From NCBI GenBank assembly GCA_029204225.1, contig CM055101.1:41628927-41692926 (forward strand): a DNA stretch of 64,000 nucleotides, given 5' to 3'. Made by a program: the position numbers and the translations under genes. Below, piece by piece: positions 10,286-20,714 of this stretch. The notes beneath the pieces are model-generated. The model had not been told where the DNA came from. It searched no databases and saw nothing but the letters and a program-made list of their open reading frames with translations. The DNA comes from Diphasiastrum complanatum. Lineage: Eukaryota; Streptophyta; Lycopodiopsida; Lycopodiales; Lycopodiaceae. The number at the start of each line of letters is the position of its first letter. The stretch's first letter is position 1.

Positions 10286-11730
10286 CTCGATATATCTATC
10301 CTGAAAATTACTAAATTTAGGTAATATCTAATTAATTCATAGTGAAGTATTGTTGACCAAAAACTGACTGAAATTGACTCCAATATGGTCAAATCACTAT
10401 TTTTAGTCAATTTTATAGACATTACAAGAAAAAAAAACTAAAAATTTCGAGTGTTCGCACTTTTCAAAAAAAATTTAAACATTTTACGCTTTCTAAAAAT
10501 TCATAAAAAATCATAGTCAGTTATTAAGCAATCGAAATTAAAAATTCGATTTACTATTCAATTCTTAATTTTACTTTGTTAATGTCCCTCAGGCATGCAA
10601 GACATGCGACATTAATTATGGAAAAAAATTCAGTTCTACGGAAATTGTCAACTATCCAGTTTTGTATCTAACCATCAGAGTACATGCGTATGACCACTCA
10701 AAACATATCTAAACTACTCTTGCATGTCAGAATCACTCTGAGAAACCACATGCAGACATTCCATGCAAGCACAGTACCTCAAAATAGGAAATTGTCATGC
10801 ATGCAATCAGAACAATTGGAAATTTTACCAATTTTGCTCACAAAATTACAAAACTTCAGATGCTCATATATTTGGCTATAGGACACCAAATTGGGTGCTG
10901 TAAAGCTCAGTACAGAGGAAGACCCAGTGAACAAGAACTTGACATGTCAGCCTACCACCTAGGACTCACACGTGCGAGTTCAAAATAACCAATTAAACTG
11001 TAGGAGGGCGCACTTTTTCAAGACCAATATGTCAAAAAACATGCAAACACTCAACCAAGCCTAAAAGTGATGATCCAAACAGTCGTAAATGGTCTCTAAG
11101 AGCTCCATGAAGCCTTCATACAGATCCTATGAAGTAGTATGGGCTGAGAACCATGAATTCTTGGTTTCTAGAAGTCAAAATTGCTACAAACTTGATGGAA
11201 TTGAGAGGTCTGATAGCTTGATGGGAAGGAAAAAAGGAATACAAATCATGCTGGAAAAAATCTAGAATGATCCCCTTATGGATTTAGAGAAATCCATCCC
11301 CCAATACTCCCCAAAATTGGTCAATTTTTTATACTTTTTGACTTCCTACAAACCCAATTGCTGGAATTCTTGGCTCTAACTTCTAGGGCAGCTTCAAAAG
11401 ACTATGATTCATTTTTTCCTAGCTTCAATTGATGTTCAACAACCTCCTACTATCCAATTTCATGAAAAAACAAGCAAAACTCATGAATTTTAGCCCTTTC
11501 TAGGTCTTTTCACCATGCACAATTGGAAATTAATGGCAAGAACGTTTTCCAAATCCACATGCAATCCAAAATACAGAGTTACAACTAATCAATTGGTCTG
11601 ATCTTGCTGGATTTTGAATTCTACCCTCAATTTTGTGCCAAAATCATGGAAAACAAGCCAAATTTGGCCACAAAAGAGCCTAGAATCCAAATACATGGGA
11701 AGATCCAACATGCAACCTGAATTTCAACTA
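10217..11730. repeat. Large inverted repeat, left arm
   Basis: The leader and gag start of the minus-strand copy. It is the reverse complement of 12201-13655, with scattered mismatches and small gaps. Landmarks include GGCATGCAAGACATGCGACATTA near 10590 mirrored near 13380, and CCAAATTTGGCCACAAAA near 11660 mirrored near 12265. The arms are separated by about 470 bp holding the right copy's LTR and PBS. No coding frame longer than about 100 codons occurs in the leader part. Confidence 0.82.
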
Positions 11731-11737
11731 CTTCAAA

Positions 11738-11921
11738 TGTTATGTCCATGAACAGTACATAGGATACAGTATACTCCTAGTCTTGGAACTCTACATTCAT
11801 GCTTCTTGTTCTTTGGCTTGGGGGTGAGGCTTCTAGAGATTGATTGGATGCTTCTACTTGGTTGGGTGGTTTCTCCACAGTGTGTTACCTTGTAAGCAGG
11901 ATCTAAGGAGCTTCCCTTATA
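11738..11921 (+). repeat. 5' LTR of the right copy, internally deleted
   Basis: It begins TGTTATGTCCATGAAC and ends CTTCCCTTATA, matching both ends of the 511-bp LTR at 6258-6768. The middle, about 330 bp between TAGTCTTGGA and CTACATTCATGC, is missing. Confidence 0.75.
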
Positions 11922-11922
11922 G

Positions 11923-11934
11923 TGGTATCAGAGC
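11923..11934 (+). other. Primer binding site, tRNA-iMet type
   Basis: TGGTATCAGAGC, one base after the LTR end. It shows that the right copy is transcribed on the plus strand, away from the left copy. Confidence 0.88.
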
Positions 11935-12200
11935 AAGGCTTACAAGCTTGGAGAGGTGGTGCTTTTTATTGGAGCTTGGTGGTATTCAACTAGTATTCTC
12001 ATCCTAGGAGAGGAGCAAGGTTGTAAGTGGGTGGATCTTCCCAAATTCAATTTGCATGTTCCATATCTCTCTCAAATTCATTGTGGTTTATGGTGAATTG
12101 TGCTAGGAAATCAATTTTGGTGTCTTTTTTGGAGTTTTAGCATGTGTAGCTCAAAACTAGTGAAGGATCTGAAATCTTTAGCAAGTAAATTCACTTTGAA

Positions 12201-13655
12201 TTAGTTGAAATTCAGGTTGCATGTCGGATCTTCCCATGTATTTGGATTCTAGGCTTTTTTGTGGCCAAATTTGGCTTGTTTTCCATGATTTTGGCACAAA
12301 ATTGAGGGTTGAATTCAAAATCCAGCAAGATCAGATCAATTGATTGGTTGTAATTCTGTATTTTGGATTGCATGTGGATTTGGAAAACGTTCTTGCCATT
12401 AATTTCCAATTGTGCAACGTGAAAAGACCTAGAAAGGGCTAAAATTCATGATTTTTGCTTGTTTTTTCATGAAATTGGATGGTAAGATGTTGTTGAACAT
12501 CAATTGAAGCTGGAAAAAGATGAATCATAGTCTTTTGAGGCTGCCCTAGAAGTTAGAGCCAAGAATTCCAGCAATTGGGTTTGTAGGAAGTCAAAAAGTG
12601 TGTAAAATTGACCAATTTTAGTGAATTTTGGGGGATGAATTTCTCTAAATCCATAAGGGGATCATTCTGGATTTTTCCAACATGATTTGTATTCCTCTTT
12701 ACCTTCCCAGCAAGCTATCAGACCTGTAAATTGATGGGTAGAGGTTCATGTTTCAATTCCATCAAGTTTGTAGCAATTTTGACTTCTAGAAACCAAGAAT
12801 TCATGGTTCTCAGCCCATACTGCTTCATAGGATATGTATGAAGGCTTCATGGAACTCTTAGAGACCATTTAAGGCTGTTTGGATCATCACTTTTAGGCTT
12901 GGTTGAGCACTTGCATGTTTTTTGACATATTGATCTTGAAAAAGTGTGCCCTCCTACAGCTTAATTGGCTATTTTGAACTCACACGTGTGAGTCCTAGGT
13001 GGCAAGCTGACATGGCAAGTGTCTTGTTCACTGGGTCTCCCTCTGTACTGAGCTTTACAGCACCCAATTTGGTGTCCTGTAGCCAAAGATATGAGCATCT
13101 AAAGTTTTGCAATTTTGTGAGCAAAATTGGTAAAATTTCCAATTGTTTTGATTGCATGCATGACAATTTCCTATTTTGAAGTACTGTGCTTGCATGGAAT
13201 GTCTGCATGTGGTTTCTCAGAGTGATTCTGACATGCAAGTGTAGTTTAGATCTGTTTTGAGTGGTCATATGCATGTACTCTGACGGTTAGATACAAAACT
13301 GGATTTTATAGTTGATAATTTCCGTAGAACTGAATTTTCTTTCGTAAAGTAAAAATTCAATTTAATGTCGCATGTCTTGCATGCCTGAGGGACATTAACA
13401 GAGTAAAATTAAGAATCAAACAGTAAATCAAATTTTCGATATCGATTGCTTAATAACTGGTTGTGATTTTTTATGAATTTTTAGAAAGTGTAACTTTTAA
13501 AAAAAAAATATTAAAACTGCGAACACTCGAAATTTTTAATTTTTTTTTCAGTTTCTTGTAATGTCTATAAAATTGACTAAAAATAGTGATTTGACCATAC
13601 TGGAGTCAATCAGATAATAACTAAATTTAGTAATTTTCAAGATAGGTATATCGAG
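12201..13655. repeat. Large inverted repeat, right arm
   Basis: Leader of the plus-strand copy, the reverse complement of 10217-11730. See the left arm. The leader is unusually long (about 1.7 kb from PBS to gag) and holds no obvious gene of its own. An ORF of 101 codons on its minus strand also has a counterpart on the left arm, but this follows from the sequence identity. Confidence 0.82.
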
Positions 13656-14531
13656 ATGGATGAAGAAACTTCAAATCAAGCTGCAAATCCAGGTGCGCCA
13701 TCTTATATGGTGATTTGTCAGCATTTGAGTACAGCACTAAATGATATGAATAATCGTAATCAGATGAGAGATCAACAAATGGAGGTTCTTTTGAATCAAG
13801 TCAAATTGATGTCTTCACCCAATCTCGGTTTTCAACCGGAGGTTTATGCGGGCAAGAAGAAGGAGAAGAAACCTGAGGTCGTCGAGGACTGGCTGGCCAA
13901 GTGGAGTAGTTACTTCAATCTGCATGGTGTTCCTGATGAGAACAAAATAGAAAGTATCGTGCTGTTCTTATGCGGCAAAGCGTCATCGTGGTGGCAAGAT
14001 TTACCGGTGAAGCCAACTACTTGGGATGCATTTACGGAAGTTTTCAAAAAAGCTTTCGTAGTTGCTGATGACGTGGACTACTACCTGAAGTTCAGGAACT
14101 GCAAGATGGGTACAAAGAGTTTAGACTCTTATATCCAGAAATTCATGAACCTATGGAATAGGGTTCCATCATTTAATCTTTACACTACTATCCATAATTA
14201 TGAATATCTAACAGCTCAAAAATCCCAAAACTCCTCTAGTTCCAGATTATTCAAAACAATCACTAGACATATTTTCTATTCCCACTGGATGGTTCCACCC
14301 ACATCCGGAATTCCACAAAAGAAATCTATGCAACTGGTTGATCCCATGAAAGTCTTACTTTTATCATTTTCTTCTCCCCCATTTAGAAAAAATTCCATAA
14401 GTTTGATTAAGAAGTTCCCAGGGAGACAACGTATAAGATATCAAAGATTCAAAAAAGTCAGTAATGAGTATCCAATATTATTACAAATTGGACTTTCTCT
14501 TCAAAATTATAAAATATCTTATCCCAAGTGA
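13656..14531 (+). pseudogene. gag of the right chromovirus copy, 3' part replaced
   Basis: Residues 1-172 are chromovirus gag (MDEETSNQAANPG, VEDWLAKWSSYFNLH, FLCGKASSWWQDL, TTWDAFTEVFKKAF, LDSYIQKFMNLW). They are uninterrupted, unlike the left copy. After NLWNRVPSF the similarity stops, and the remaining 118 codons are unrelated AT-rich sequence with no zinc knuckle. The start is supported by the matching ATG at 10285 on the other arm. Confidence 0.8.
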
Positions 14532-14831
14532 TAGAAACATTACTCTCAATAATCAACTATCAAATAGAGATGATCAATTTGGGCTCAAGAAATCTAAATT
14601 CCACTGAATCAGCTGAAAACATCAATTGATTCTGAGCTATATTCACAAAACTGAAATGGAAGCATAAATTCATATAACTTTAATAGTCTTTAGAACCTAG
14701 TCCTACATTGGAAGGAATTATATGAATCTCAATCCAATTGACTCGTATTTAAGAAATTTTTAAAAAAGTAGAGACTTAAATTAAAAGAGAAATAGCTTTT
14801 AAGGGTTTCGGATTTGAAAATATATGAGATA
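14177..14831. other. AT-rich sequence of unknown origin
   Basis: Begins at the break in gag. The first 355 bp stay open by chance in the gag frame. No domain, repeat pair or LTR end was recognised. Confidence 0.3.
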
Positions 14832-15300
14832 CCTGTAAAAGCCCTATAGGATTGCCCCTAAGATGAGGATAGGAAAACACAATAGAAGAGACCATGGAGT
14901 CAAACCGCCCAACCAATCCTAGATCTAGCTCCCAATCCATGCCATGTGAAGCAAGAGGAGAAGAGAGAAACTGGTAAGCTAAACCCATTATGTCGACGGG
15001 ACAATCCCTGCCTCATTATATAGAGAGTAGAGTCTGGTGCATGAAACCATGCAACCCCCATGTAGGTCAACTATAAATAGATCACATCTCTTCATGCAGT
15101 CCTCCTGCCTATATCTGTCAAAGAGGCACACAATACTCCATATGTCTCAATTAGAGTGTCTGGGTCCTCTCAAGGTAATTAGTCACAAATAGGCCTTGAC
15201 ATGGAATTAAATCTCGGCGTGACCAATAATCTCGAGTACTGGAGGGCCGGTCTACCATATTAGGACTATTCTAGGTCCTTAATCGAATATGGCCATAACA
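14832..15300 (-). repeat. Diverged LTR of the chromovirus family
   Basis: The minus strand begins TGTTATGGCCATATTCG after a purine tract (AGGAGGAAAGAA) and shares scattered blocks with the LTR at 6258-6768, such as the GGTTGGGCGGTTT stretch near 14910 and CTCTCAAGG near 15165. The inner end near 14832 is approximate. Confidence 0.55.
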
Positions 15301-15770
15301 TTCTTTCCTCCTTAAACTGCTTCTATCCTTAAAATCTCCTCAAAACAGGAAAGAATTACAGAACAGTTCCTTTAACTTTCAATATTAACCAGGAAAACCA
15401 TTATCCTTAATCTGACTTTCATATCAAACAAGTACTCAGAGAAAAACTGCTTTCAACCGTTAATCTCTGTTCTGGAGTACAAACTCTGGTTTGGAAAAGT
15501 ACATTAAGAGATATATTTTCTCAACAGGATTACACTCAACACAAGTTAGTAACATCACCTTCATGTAAAACACCTACATGAACCACTGAGTGAAATATTC
15601 CCTAACTTAGGAGATTTAAAGTTAAAGAAAATAATATTAATTACAATCTAAAATTATCCACAAACTCTGGCAGACAATTTATAATAAACTTTCAAGTACA
15701 ACTATCCTTAGAGTCCAATTCTAAGATATGATCATTCATTCAACTAGAATCTCTAGGAGGAACCACATGA
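15301..15770 (-). pseudogene. Relic of chromovirus pol 3' end
   Basis: Weak but collinear similarity to 6769-7260 of the left copy: purine tract, CAAGTACTCAGAGA (chromodomain region), TTAATCTCTGTTCTGGAG and TACATGAACCACTGAGTGAAA-type sequence. No frame is open; only nucleotide-level similarity remains. Confidence 0.45.
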
Positions 15771-15779
15771 TCACCACAT

Positions 15780-16377
15780 GATCGGGAGTTAGGGCTGCAC
15801 TACACTCAAATCGTAGATGTTTGACCCGTTCAATATAGTCCTTGACCCTTTATCTTTTTCCCATCTTGACCTTGTTGAACAGGAGAAATGTGTTTTCTAG
15901 GAACTTCCTTGGTTTAAAGCGTATGATGAGAGCCGCTTTAACCGCTTCCCAAGTGTATTTCTCTTTCTCTGATAGGTTGAAAAACCAATCTTGAGTCACC
16001 GCTAATAGGGACATGGGGAATAGCATCAATTTTTTTGCAAGTGTCCGTTCGCCGTAGATTTCACAAGCTTTCTCGTAGATCTGGAGGAAGCGGATCGGAT
16101 CTAATGATCCGTCGTATTTTGGTATCTCCATCCGAGGTGCTCTTCGGACTGCTTACAAGGGAGCGACAGGTACGGCTTGGCCCATTGGATCCATTGGCAC
16201 TAGTTCCGCTTCTGCCTCTTGTTGCACAGCTGCTATTCTGGGAAGGTGTGGTGCTTGATTTGATGTCCTTCTTGCTACTGATCGTCCAGATCTCATATTC
16301 ATCCGATGGTGGAGTCCAAGGTAGTTGGATCTTGCTTGTACAATAGGATGCAGTCTGGATCTTAAGGATCTGATCAA
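15780..16377 (-). pseudogene. gag fragment of another Ty3/gypsy element
   Basis: The minus-strand frame 16131-15850 has the retrotransposon gag core: KYDGSLDPIRFLQIYEKAC, MLFPMSLLAVTQDWFFNL and TWEAVKAALIIRFKP. An upstream frame (16377-16153) is Arg/Pro/Ala-rich, as gag N-termini often are. A frameshift separates them near 16140. No knuckle or pol follows. The family differs from the two chromovirus copies. Confidence 0.7.
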
Positions 16378-16494
16378 TTTGATTGGCCAGAAGTGAAATT
16401 TAGGCCTTGTATGGTGGTTTTTCCTTGATAACTGTTTACTCCTTGCATTGATTGTCCTGAGATTTTGATAGTAGCTGGATGTGTTGCAGATTTT

Positions 16495-17310
16495 TCGACT
16501 GATGTAGTCTGCGAGGGTTCCCTTGTGCGAGGGTTGGCTGTGCGAGGGTTCTTTCGCTATTTTGCAGGTAAAAGACCTTGATATCTCTCAGATCTTGGGG
16601 AAGTAACTCCCCCAAGGATTATAGTAGCTAAATCTGACTCAGATCTGACTTTGGAATTCTCTGCGAGAGTTAACTCTCGCACTAAGTGAAGATTTCATTG
16701 TATGCGAGGGTTCAAATCCACTATTTTGGCTTGATTTTCACCAAATCTCTATACTAACTCTCACAGGCTTCTTCACTGATGGAAATTGACATTTTGGATC
16801 GATTGAAATAGTCTGCGAGAGTTCTTTTTGGAAGAATTTGTTGGATCTTCACTTTTTAGTGATTTTTTTGCACTTAAACCCAATTTTCTACTCACTGGAA
16901 TCAAACTAACTCTCGTAGGCTCTTTTGTGTCCTGTTCTCACTGAGATGGAACTCCGAAATTCTCTACGATAGTTCTTGCCCAGTAGACCTGAAAATTTTA
17001 GTGTCTGCGAGGGTTCTTTGGTACTTTCCCACCTTTTTTTTCATTGGGAACTCTCACACATACACTTAGACATTGACCTAACTATCGCAAGCTTCTCTGT
17101 GTTCTGGTCTCACTGAGATGAAACATTAGAGGGCTCTGCAGGAGTTCTGGTGAATGTTTGGATTTTTTTGAAATTCTCATGATTTTTCTTGGATTTTTGC
17201 ATTCTGCTTGGAACTAGAGTCTCGCAGGCTTCTATGCAGGTCTGGGATAGTACCCTGGAGCTACTGCCAGTCATGCAAGGGTTAACTCTCATGCGATTGT
17301 TAACTCTCAC
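16495..17310. repeat. Dispersed TGCGAG(G/A)GTT motif array
   Basis: TGCGAGGGTT, TGCGAGAGTT and the opposite strand form AACTCTCGCA recur about fifteen times with drift over 800 bp. They are linked to CTTCTxTGTG and TCTCACTGAGATG blocks, giving an irregular period of roughly 70-140 bp. The region lies upstream (in minus-strand terms) of the gag fragment, so it may be that element's leader. Confidence 0.5.
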
Positions 17311-17571
17311 TGGTTTTGGAGAAAACAAAATCTGATGGAAAATTTGGCTCTTTTTTCCTCCAAAATGCAGATTGGTGCGTTTTTTGGATTTTTTGTTGGT
17401 TGATTTGAATTTCAAGCCCTTAGAGACTGTTCAGGGCCTCCTCTACCCTCTCACACCTCCTCCGCTAGCTGTGAACACTCCAAACACAAAAAAAAATACA
17501 AAAAATTAACTCTAAACACCCAAAAATCTACCTAAAACTACTCCAAAAAGCAAAAAACTCAACTTGCGTGC

Positions 17572-17670
17572 TTATTGGGCCATGGGCTTATACGCATAGG
17601 ATGCCATGCCCTCACAACACATTTTATTGGCCGATATTATATATTTACAATATGTCAGGAATACCCCCAA

Positions 17671-17673
<3 letters not shown>
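17572..17673. repeat. Shared ~105-bp block, copy 1 (partner 53325-53430)
   Basis: GCGTGCTTATTGGGCCATGG through ATACCCCCAACA recurs at 53325-53430 with few changes. Read on the minus strand it begins TGTTGGGGGTATT, which looks like an LTR start, so both are probably LTR-end fragments of one family. Confidence 0.5.

Positions 17674-17765
<92 letters not shown>
17674..17765 (+). repeat. (GA)n microsatellite, about 46 units
   Basis: Uninterrupted GA dinucleotide tract ending one base before the LTR at 17767. Confidence 0.98.
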
Positions 17766-17767
<2 letters not shown>

Positions 17768-18154
17768 GTGGGTATTTCCTGCACAATAATGAACAAGTGG
17801 GTCCCACCACTTGAAATACTATTGGTGGGCCCCGCCACAGTACATTGTACAGTTAGAATAATAAGTGTGAGGGCACCGGCTTCTTGCGTATATAAGACCG
17901 ACCCAGTGACCAAGCAAATCGGGTAAATAGAACTTGAATAAAAGGACTTTGGGCCTTAGTAGATAAATTAATTAAAAAGCCCAAAGTCAAGTTCATAAGG
18001 TTCTAAGTTAAAAGGGAATCTCACAAACTCACATGAATCATGTGAGTTTGGCCCTTTTTCTAATGAACCATTAGATTGAAGTTTATTTAGTTTGAAGGGC
18101 TAGGATGCCATTGAAAATAGGCCAATGAGAGCCAAGATGGCCCTCCCTCCTCAA

Positions 18155-18164
18155 CTATATAAGG
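18155..18164 (+). promoter_or_regulatory. TATA box in 5' LTR
   Basis: CTATATAAGG, about 45 bp before the AATAAA at 18202 and 55 bp before the CT array. The same arrangement is kept in the 3' LTR at 21972 and recurs at 25479. Confidence 0.65.
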
Positions 18165-18207
18165 AGGCCATTTTCCATTGTACACATGTTCAATTTTCTT
18201 CTCAATA

Positions 18208-18209
<2 letters not shown>

Positions 18210-18296
<87 letters not shown>
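18210..18296 (+). repeat. (CT)n microsatellite in the 5' LTR, first array
   Basis: About 43 CT units, beginning right after AATAAAG. It would lie in the transcribed part of the LTR. Confidence 0.97.
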
Positions 18297-18297
<1 letters not shown>

Positions 18298-18364
18298 AGG
18301 GTGATTGGTGCATAGCTATGGGTAGGCGCTCGAGCCCCCATAGCCCCAACCATCCTTGGTGAGC

Positions 18365-18488
<124 letters not shown>

Positions 18489-18550
18489 CTATGCAGGTGT
18501 GCACGGGTGGCTCCCAGTGAACGGACCCCTATACTACAACCGACTACAAT

Positions 18551-18568
18551 TGGCGTCGTTGCCGAGGA
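18551..18568 (+). other. Primer binding site, Athila/Tat type
   Basis: TGGCGTCGTTGCCGAGGA lies two bases after the LTR. It resembles the TGGCGCCGTTGCCGGGGA form used by plant Athila/Tat elements, with two differences. Confidence 0.72.
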
Positions 18569-18880
18569 GCGCCAACATTGCTCACCGCATAGCTGCCTTT
18601 CCTTCCTTCACCTCCTCTTTTTCCTATTTTCCGGAATCTTCCATTTTCATTACAAAAAACCCAAGCCCTCAAGGGATTAGTTTTGTTTTTTAAGTAGTAA
18701 GCTATGTGTTTTGTATAGTTAATTTTGATTAAGGTTTCCGTAATTTATTATTTTTGCTATGCATCAACCTTCCTTTTAAAAAAAAATTAAAAAAAAAAAA
18801 AACAAACTTTTGTAGAGGCCTGTGAAGTCCCATCTCGTTGAGACCAGGACACAGAGAAATCTACAAGAATTTATTTTTCT

Positions 18881-19175
18881 ATAAAAAAAAAATACGAATT
18901 GGGCCATTAGCCTCGTTGGGAAGCGACCCTATCTCTGATAGCTCCTCCCACGACTGTCGAAGGCCTTTTTCTAAAAAAAAAAATAACAGTAAAAAATAAA
19001 TAAAAATACAAATTGGGCCATTAGCCTCGTTGGGAAGCGACCCTATCTTTGATAGCTCCTCCCACGACTGTCGAAGGCCCTTTTTTATGAAAAATATATT
19101 ATAATAATTCTAGCCCAAGCCTCTTTGGTGAGTGACTTTGTCTTTGATAGACTCCTCCCAAGACCGCCAAGGCTA
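18881..19175 (+). repeat. Three tandem leader repeats
   Basis: A unit of about 115 bp containing GGGCCATTAGCCTCGTTGGG ... CTCCTCCCACGACTGTCGAAGGCC occurs at about 18901 and 19015, with a third diverged copy at about 19110-19173. A-rich spacers separate them. The ends of each unit (GGCC...) can pair, so each could form a stem in RNA. Confidence 0.65.
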
Positions 19176-19412
19176 AAGCGAGTTATAGTTGGTATTAAAA
19201 AATCCTTCTATAAACTTGCGGAGTGGTATCGAACAGTAGTTTTTGAAGCAAAACTAACCCTTTGCCAAAAAACCTATAGTAAGTACTTTTCCAATTATCA
19301 TCCCTCATCATAAAACTTTCGCTGGAAGGGCATAATTGAAATTATTTATAAAATCTACCCTTGCCCAAACCGTGAAAGTTCTAGACAAAGGAATATTTTT
19401 GCTTTATTCAAC

Positions 19413-20714
19413 ATGACTTTTCCTCTTCCATCTCCTCGTCATCAATTCCCTCATAGACAGTTCAAAAACAGCATCTCCCAATCTCTCTCTCTTACATCAC
19501 CACACCACTCCATATCATCTTCATCTTGCACACAACAGGCCATCGCAATGTATGAGCAGCTTGCCCAAATCTTGATGCTTTCCGGAGAAACTCTCAAGGG
19601 CTACACTGCACGATTTGCCAAGATGGCGGCAGATTGGAATTCCGGTCTTCCTAGTCACCACAAAATGGCATTTTTCTATGACGGATTACTGCATGAGATC
19701 AAGATTGGTATGCCACCCTTTACATCATATACCAATCCAAAAGAACTCTGTAAGGCAGCCGCTATTGCAGAAACACAGATCTTGCACACACCATCACAGC
19801 CCATATCCAACATTCAAACAATCAAGGATGATAGAGCATCTAAATTGCAAGATGCCACAGACAACGCTAGCCAAATTACTAGCAGTACGGACGATCATAT
19901 GCAAGTTGTCAGTGACACATATGAGATGTGCAGTCAATCTAATTATCTCCCAGAACCACAAAAGGCCAATCGGAAGATCCGACCATTGGACCAGTGCCAT
20001 TATTGTTTTGGAAAACATCCAACACCTCAATGTCCTCGGAATCCGAGATTACAAAATCAAGCCAATAAGGGAATTCTGGAGATTGGAAATCAATCAACAA
20101 AATCCTCATCTATGCCATCTAGCTTGCCATCAGATCGCTCCTCCAAAGGAAATGGATCGGTCTTAAAACTTTCAAAATCTTCTCTGGTGGCTAGGCAAGG
20201 TTCGGTGGAAGTATTGGTTATATCAACGAGCGGATCATCCCAGGCAGGGGAAGTTCAAATGGGCTCACCACTATATTTCGTGGAAGGGATTAAAGGAGAC
20301 CTGATACCGGTGTACGCGCATCAATTGAGAAGTGACGAAATCTTCCACATGGTATGGTGTTTCGGATGTGGAGGTAAACATCGTAGATCAGAACGTCCAC
20401 ACCGAAATGATTTGTCCTCCTTTTATCCTTGGTGTGAACAATGCATCAATCACCCATGTCGTGATTGTCCACTAAGAGATCCAAGAAAAGCTGTTATGAC
20501 TCCTACATGCTTGAATCGGCAACCTACATATGACCATGCAAATCCACCAACCAAGAAGCTGTACTACAAACACAAACTTCTAGTGCCACCTGGTTATAAA
20601 GCAAATGCGGATGGAAGGAATGAGAGAAAGATCCTAAAACAAGTTGACACGACCACACATGAATCACCAACACCACAAAAGACAGAGTGGGTAAATCTAT
20701 CCAACCAGGGATAG
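19413..20714 (+). CDS. Gag-like protein with Cys/His clusters, non-autonomous element
   Basis: 433 codons, the longest frame in the window. Residues 45-120 resemble a gag capsid core (LKGYTARFAKMAADW, KMAFFYDGLLHEIKIGMP). Residues 195-207 form CHYCFGKHPTPQC, a C-x2-C-x3-H-x4-C box one residue shorter than a standard CCHC knuckle. A second cluster at 316-352 has CFGC, CEQC and CRDC pairs with His between, which could bind further zinc. The role would be RNA packaging, inferred from position after PBS and leader. The ATG is the first in frame; since the recognisable core starts at about residue 45, an internal start is possible. A TAG ends it at 20712-20714, and reading continues in another frame. 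Confidence 0.68.
   Translation: MTFPLPSPRHQFPHRQFKNSISQSLSLTSPHHSISSSSCTQQAIAMYEQLAQILMLSGETLKGYTARFAKMAADWNSGLPSHHKMAFFYDGLLHEIKIGMPPFTSYTNPKELCKAAAIAETQILHTPSQPISNIQTIKDDRASKLQDATDNASQITSSTDDHMQVVSDTYEMCSQSNYLPEPQKANRKIRPLDQCHYCFGKHPTPQCPRNPRLQNQANKGILEIGNQSTKSSSMPSSLPSDRSSKGNGSVLKLSKSSLVARQGSVEVLVISTSGSSQAGEVQMGSPLYFVEGIKGDLIPVYAHQLRSDEIFHMVWCFGCGGKHRRSERPHRNDLSSFYPWCEQCINHPCRDCPLRDPRKAVMTPTCLNRQPTYDHANPPTKKLYYKHKLLVPPGYKANADGRNERKILKQVDTTTHESPTPQKTEWVNLSNQG

Larger units (their letters stand above)
6258..11737 (-). mobile_element. Ty3/gypsy chromovirus-like element, left copy, defective
   Basis: Minus-strand order: leader (11737-10286), gag with one CCHC knuckle, RT, RNase H, integrase, GPFRIV domain, chromodomain, polypurine tract AAGGAGGGAAGAA (6781-6769) and 3' LTR (6768-6258). 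The 5' LTR and PBS are absent, because the leader stops where the LTR of the opposite copy starts at 11738. Protease is missing: the gag tail joins the RT start within a few bases near 9350. Integrase has lost an internal block. Several stops and frameshifts interrupt the frames, so it is inactive. Confidence 0.82.
11738..14176 (+). mobile_element. Chromovirus, right copy (LTR-PBS-leader-partial gag)
   Basis: Plus-strand copy of the same family as the left one. Seen: a shortened 5' LTR (11738-11921), a PBS at 11923-11934, a 1.7-kb leader and gag from 13656. Similarity to the left copy ends at about 14176 within gag (after NLWNRVPSF), so the rest of gag, all of pol and the 3' LTR are missing. 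Confidence 0.8.

Noticed and set aside
10684-13274. Matching ORFs on opposite strands (10684-10881 and 12969-13274)
   Set aside because: Their similarity follows from the inverted repeat of the element leaders and adds no evidence for coding.
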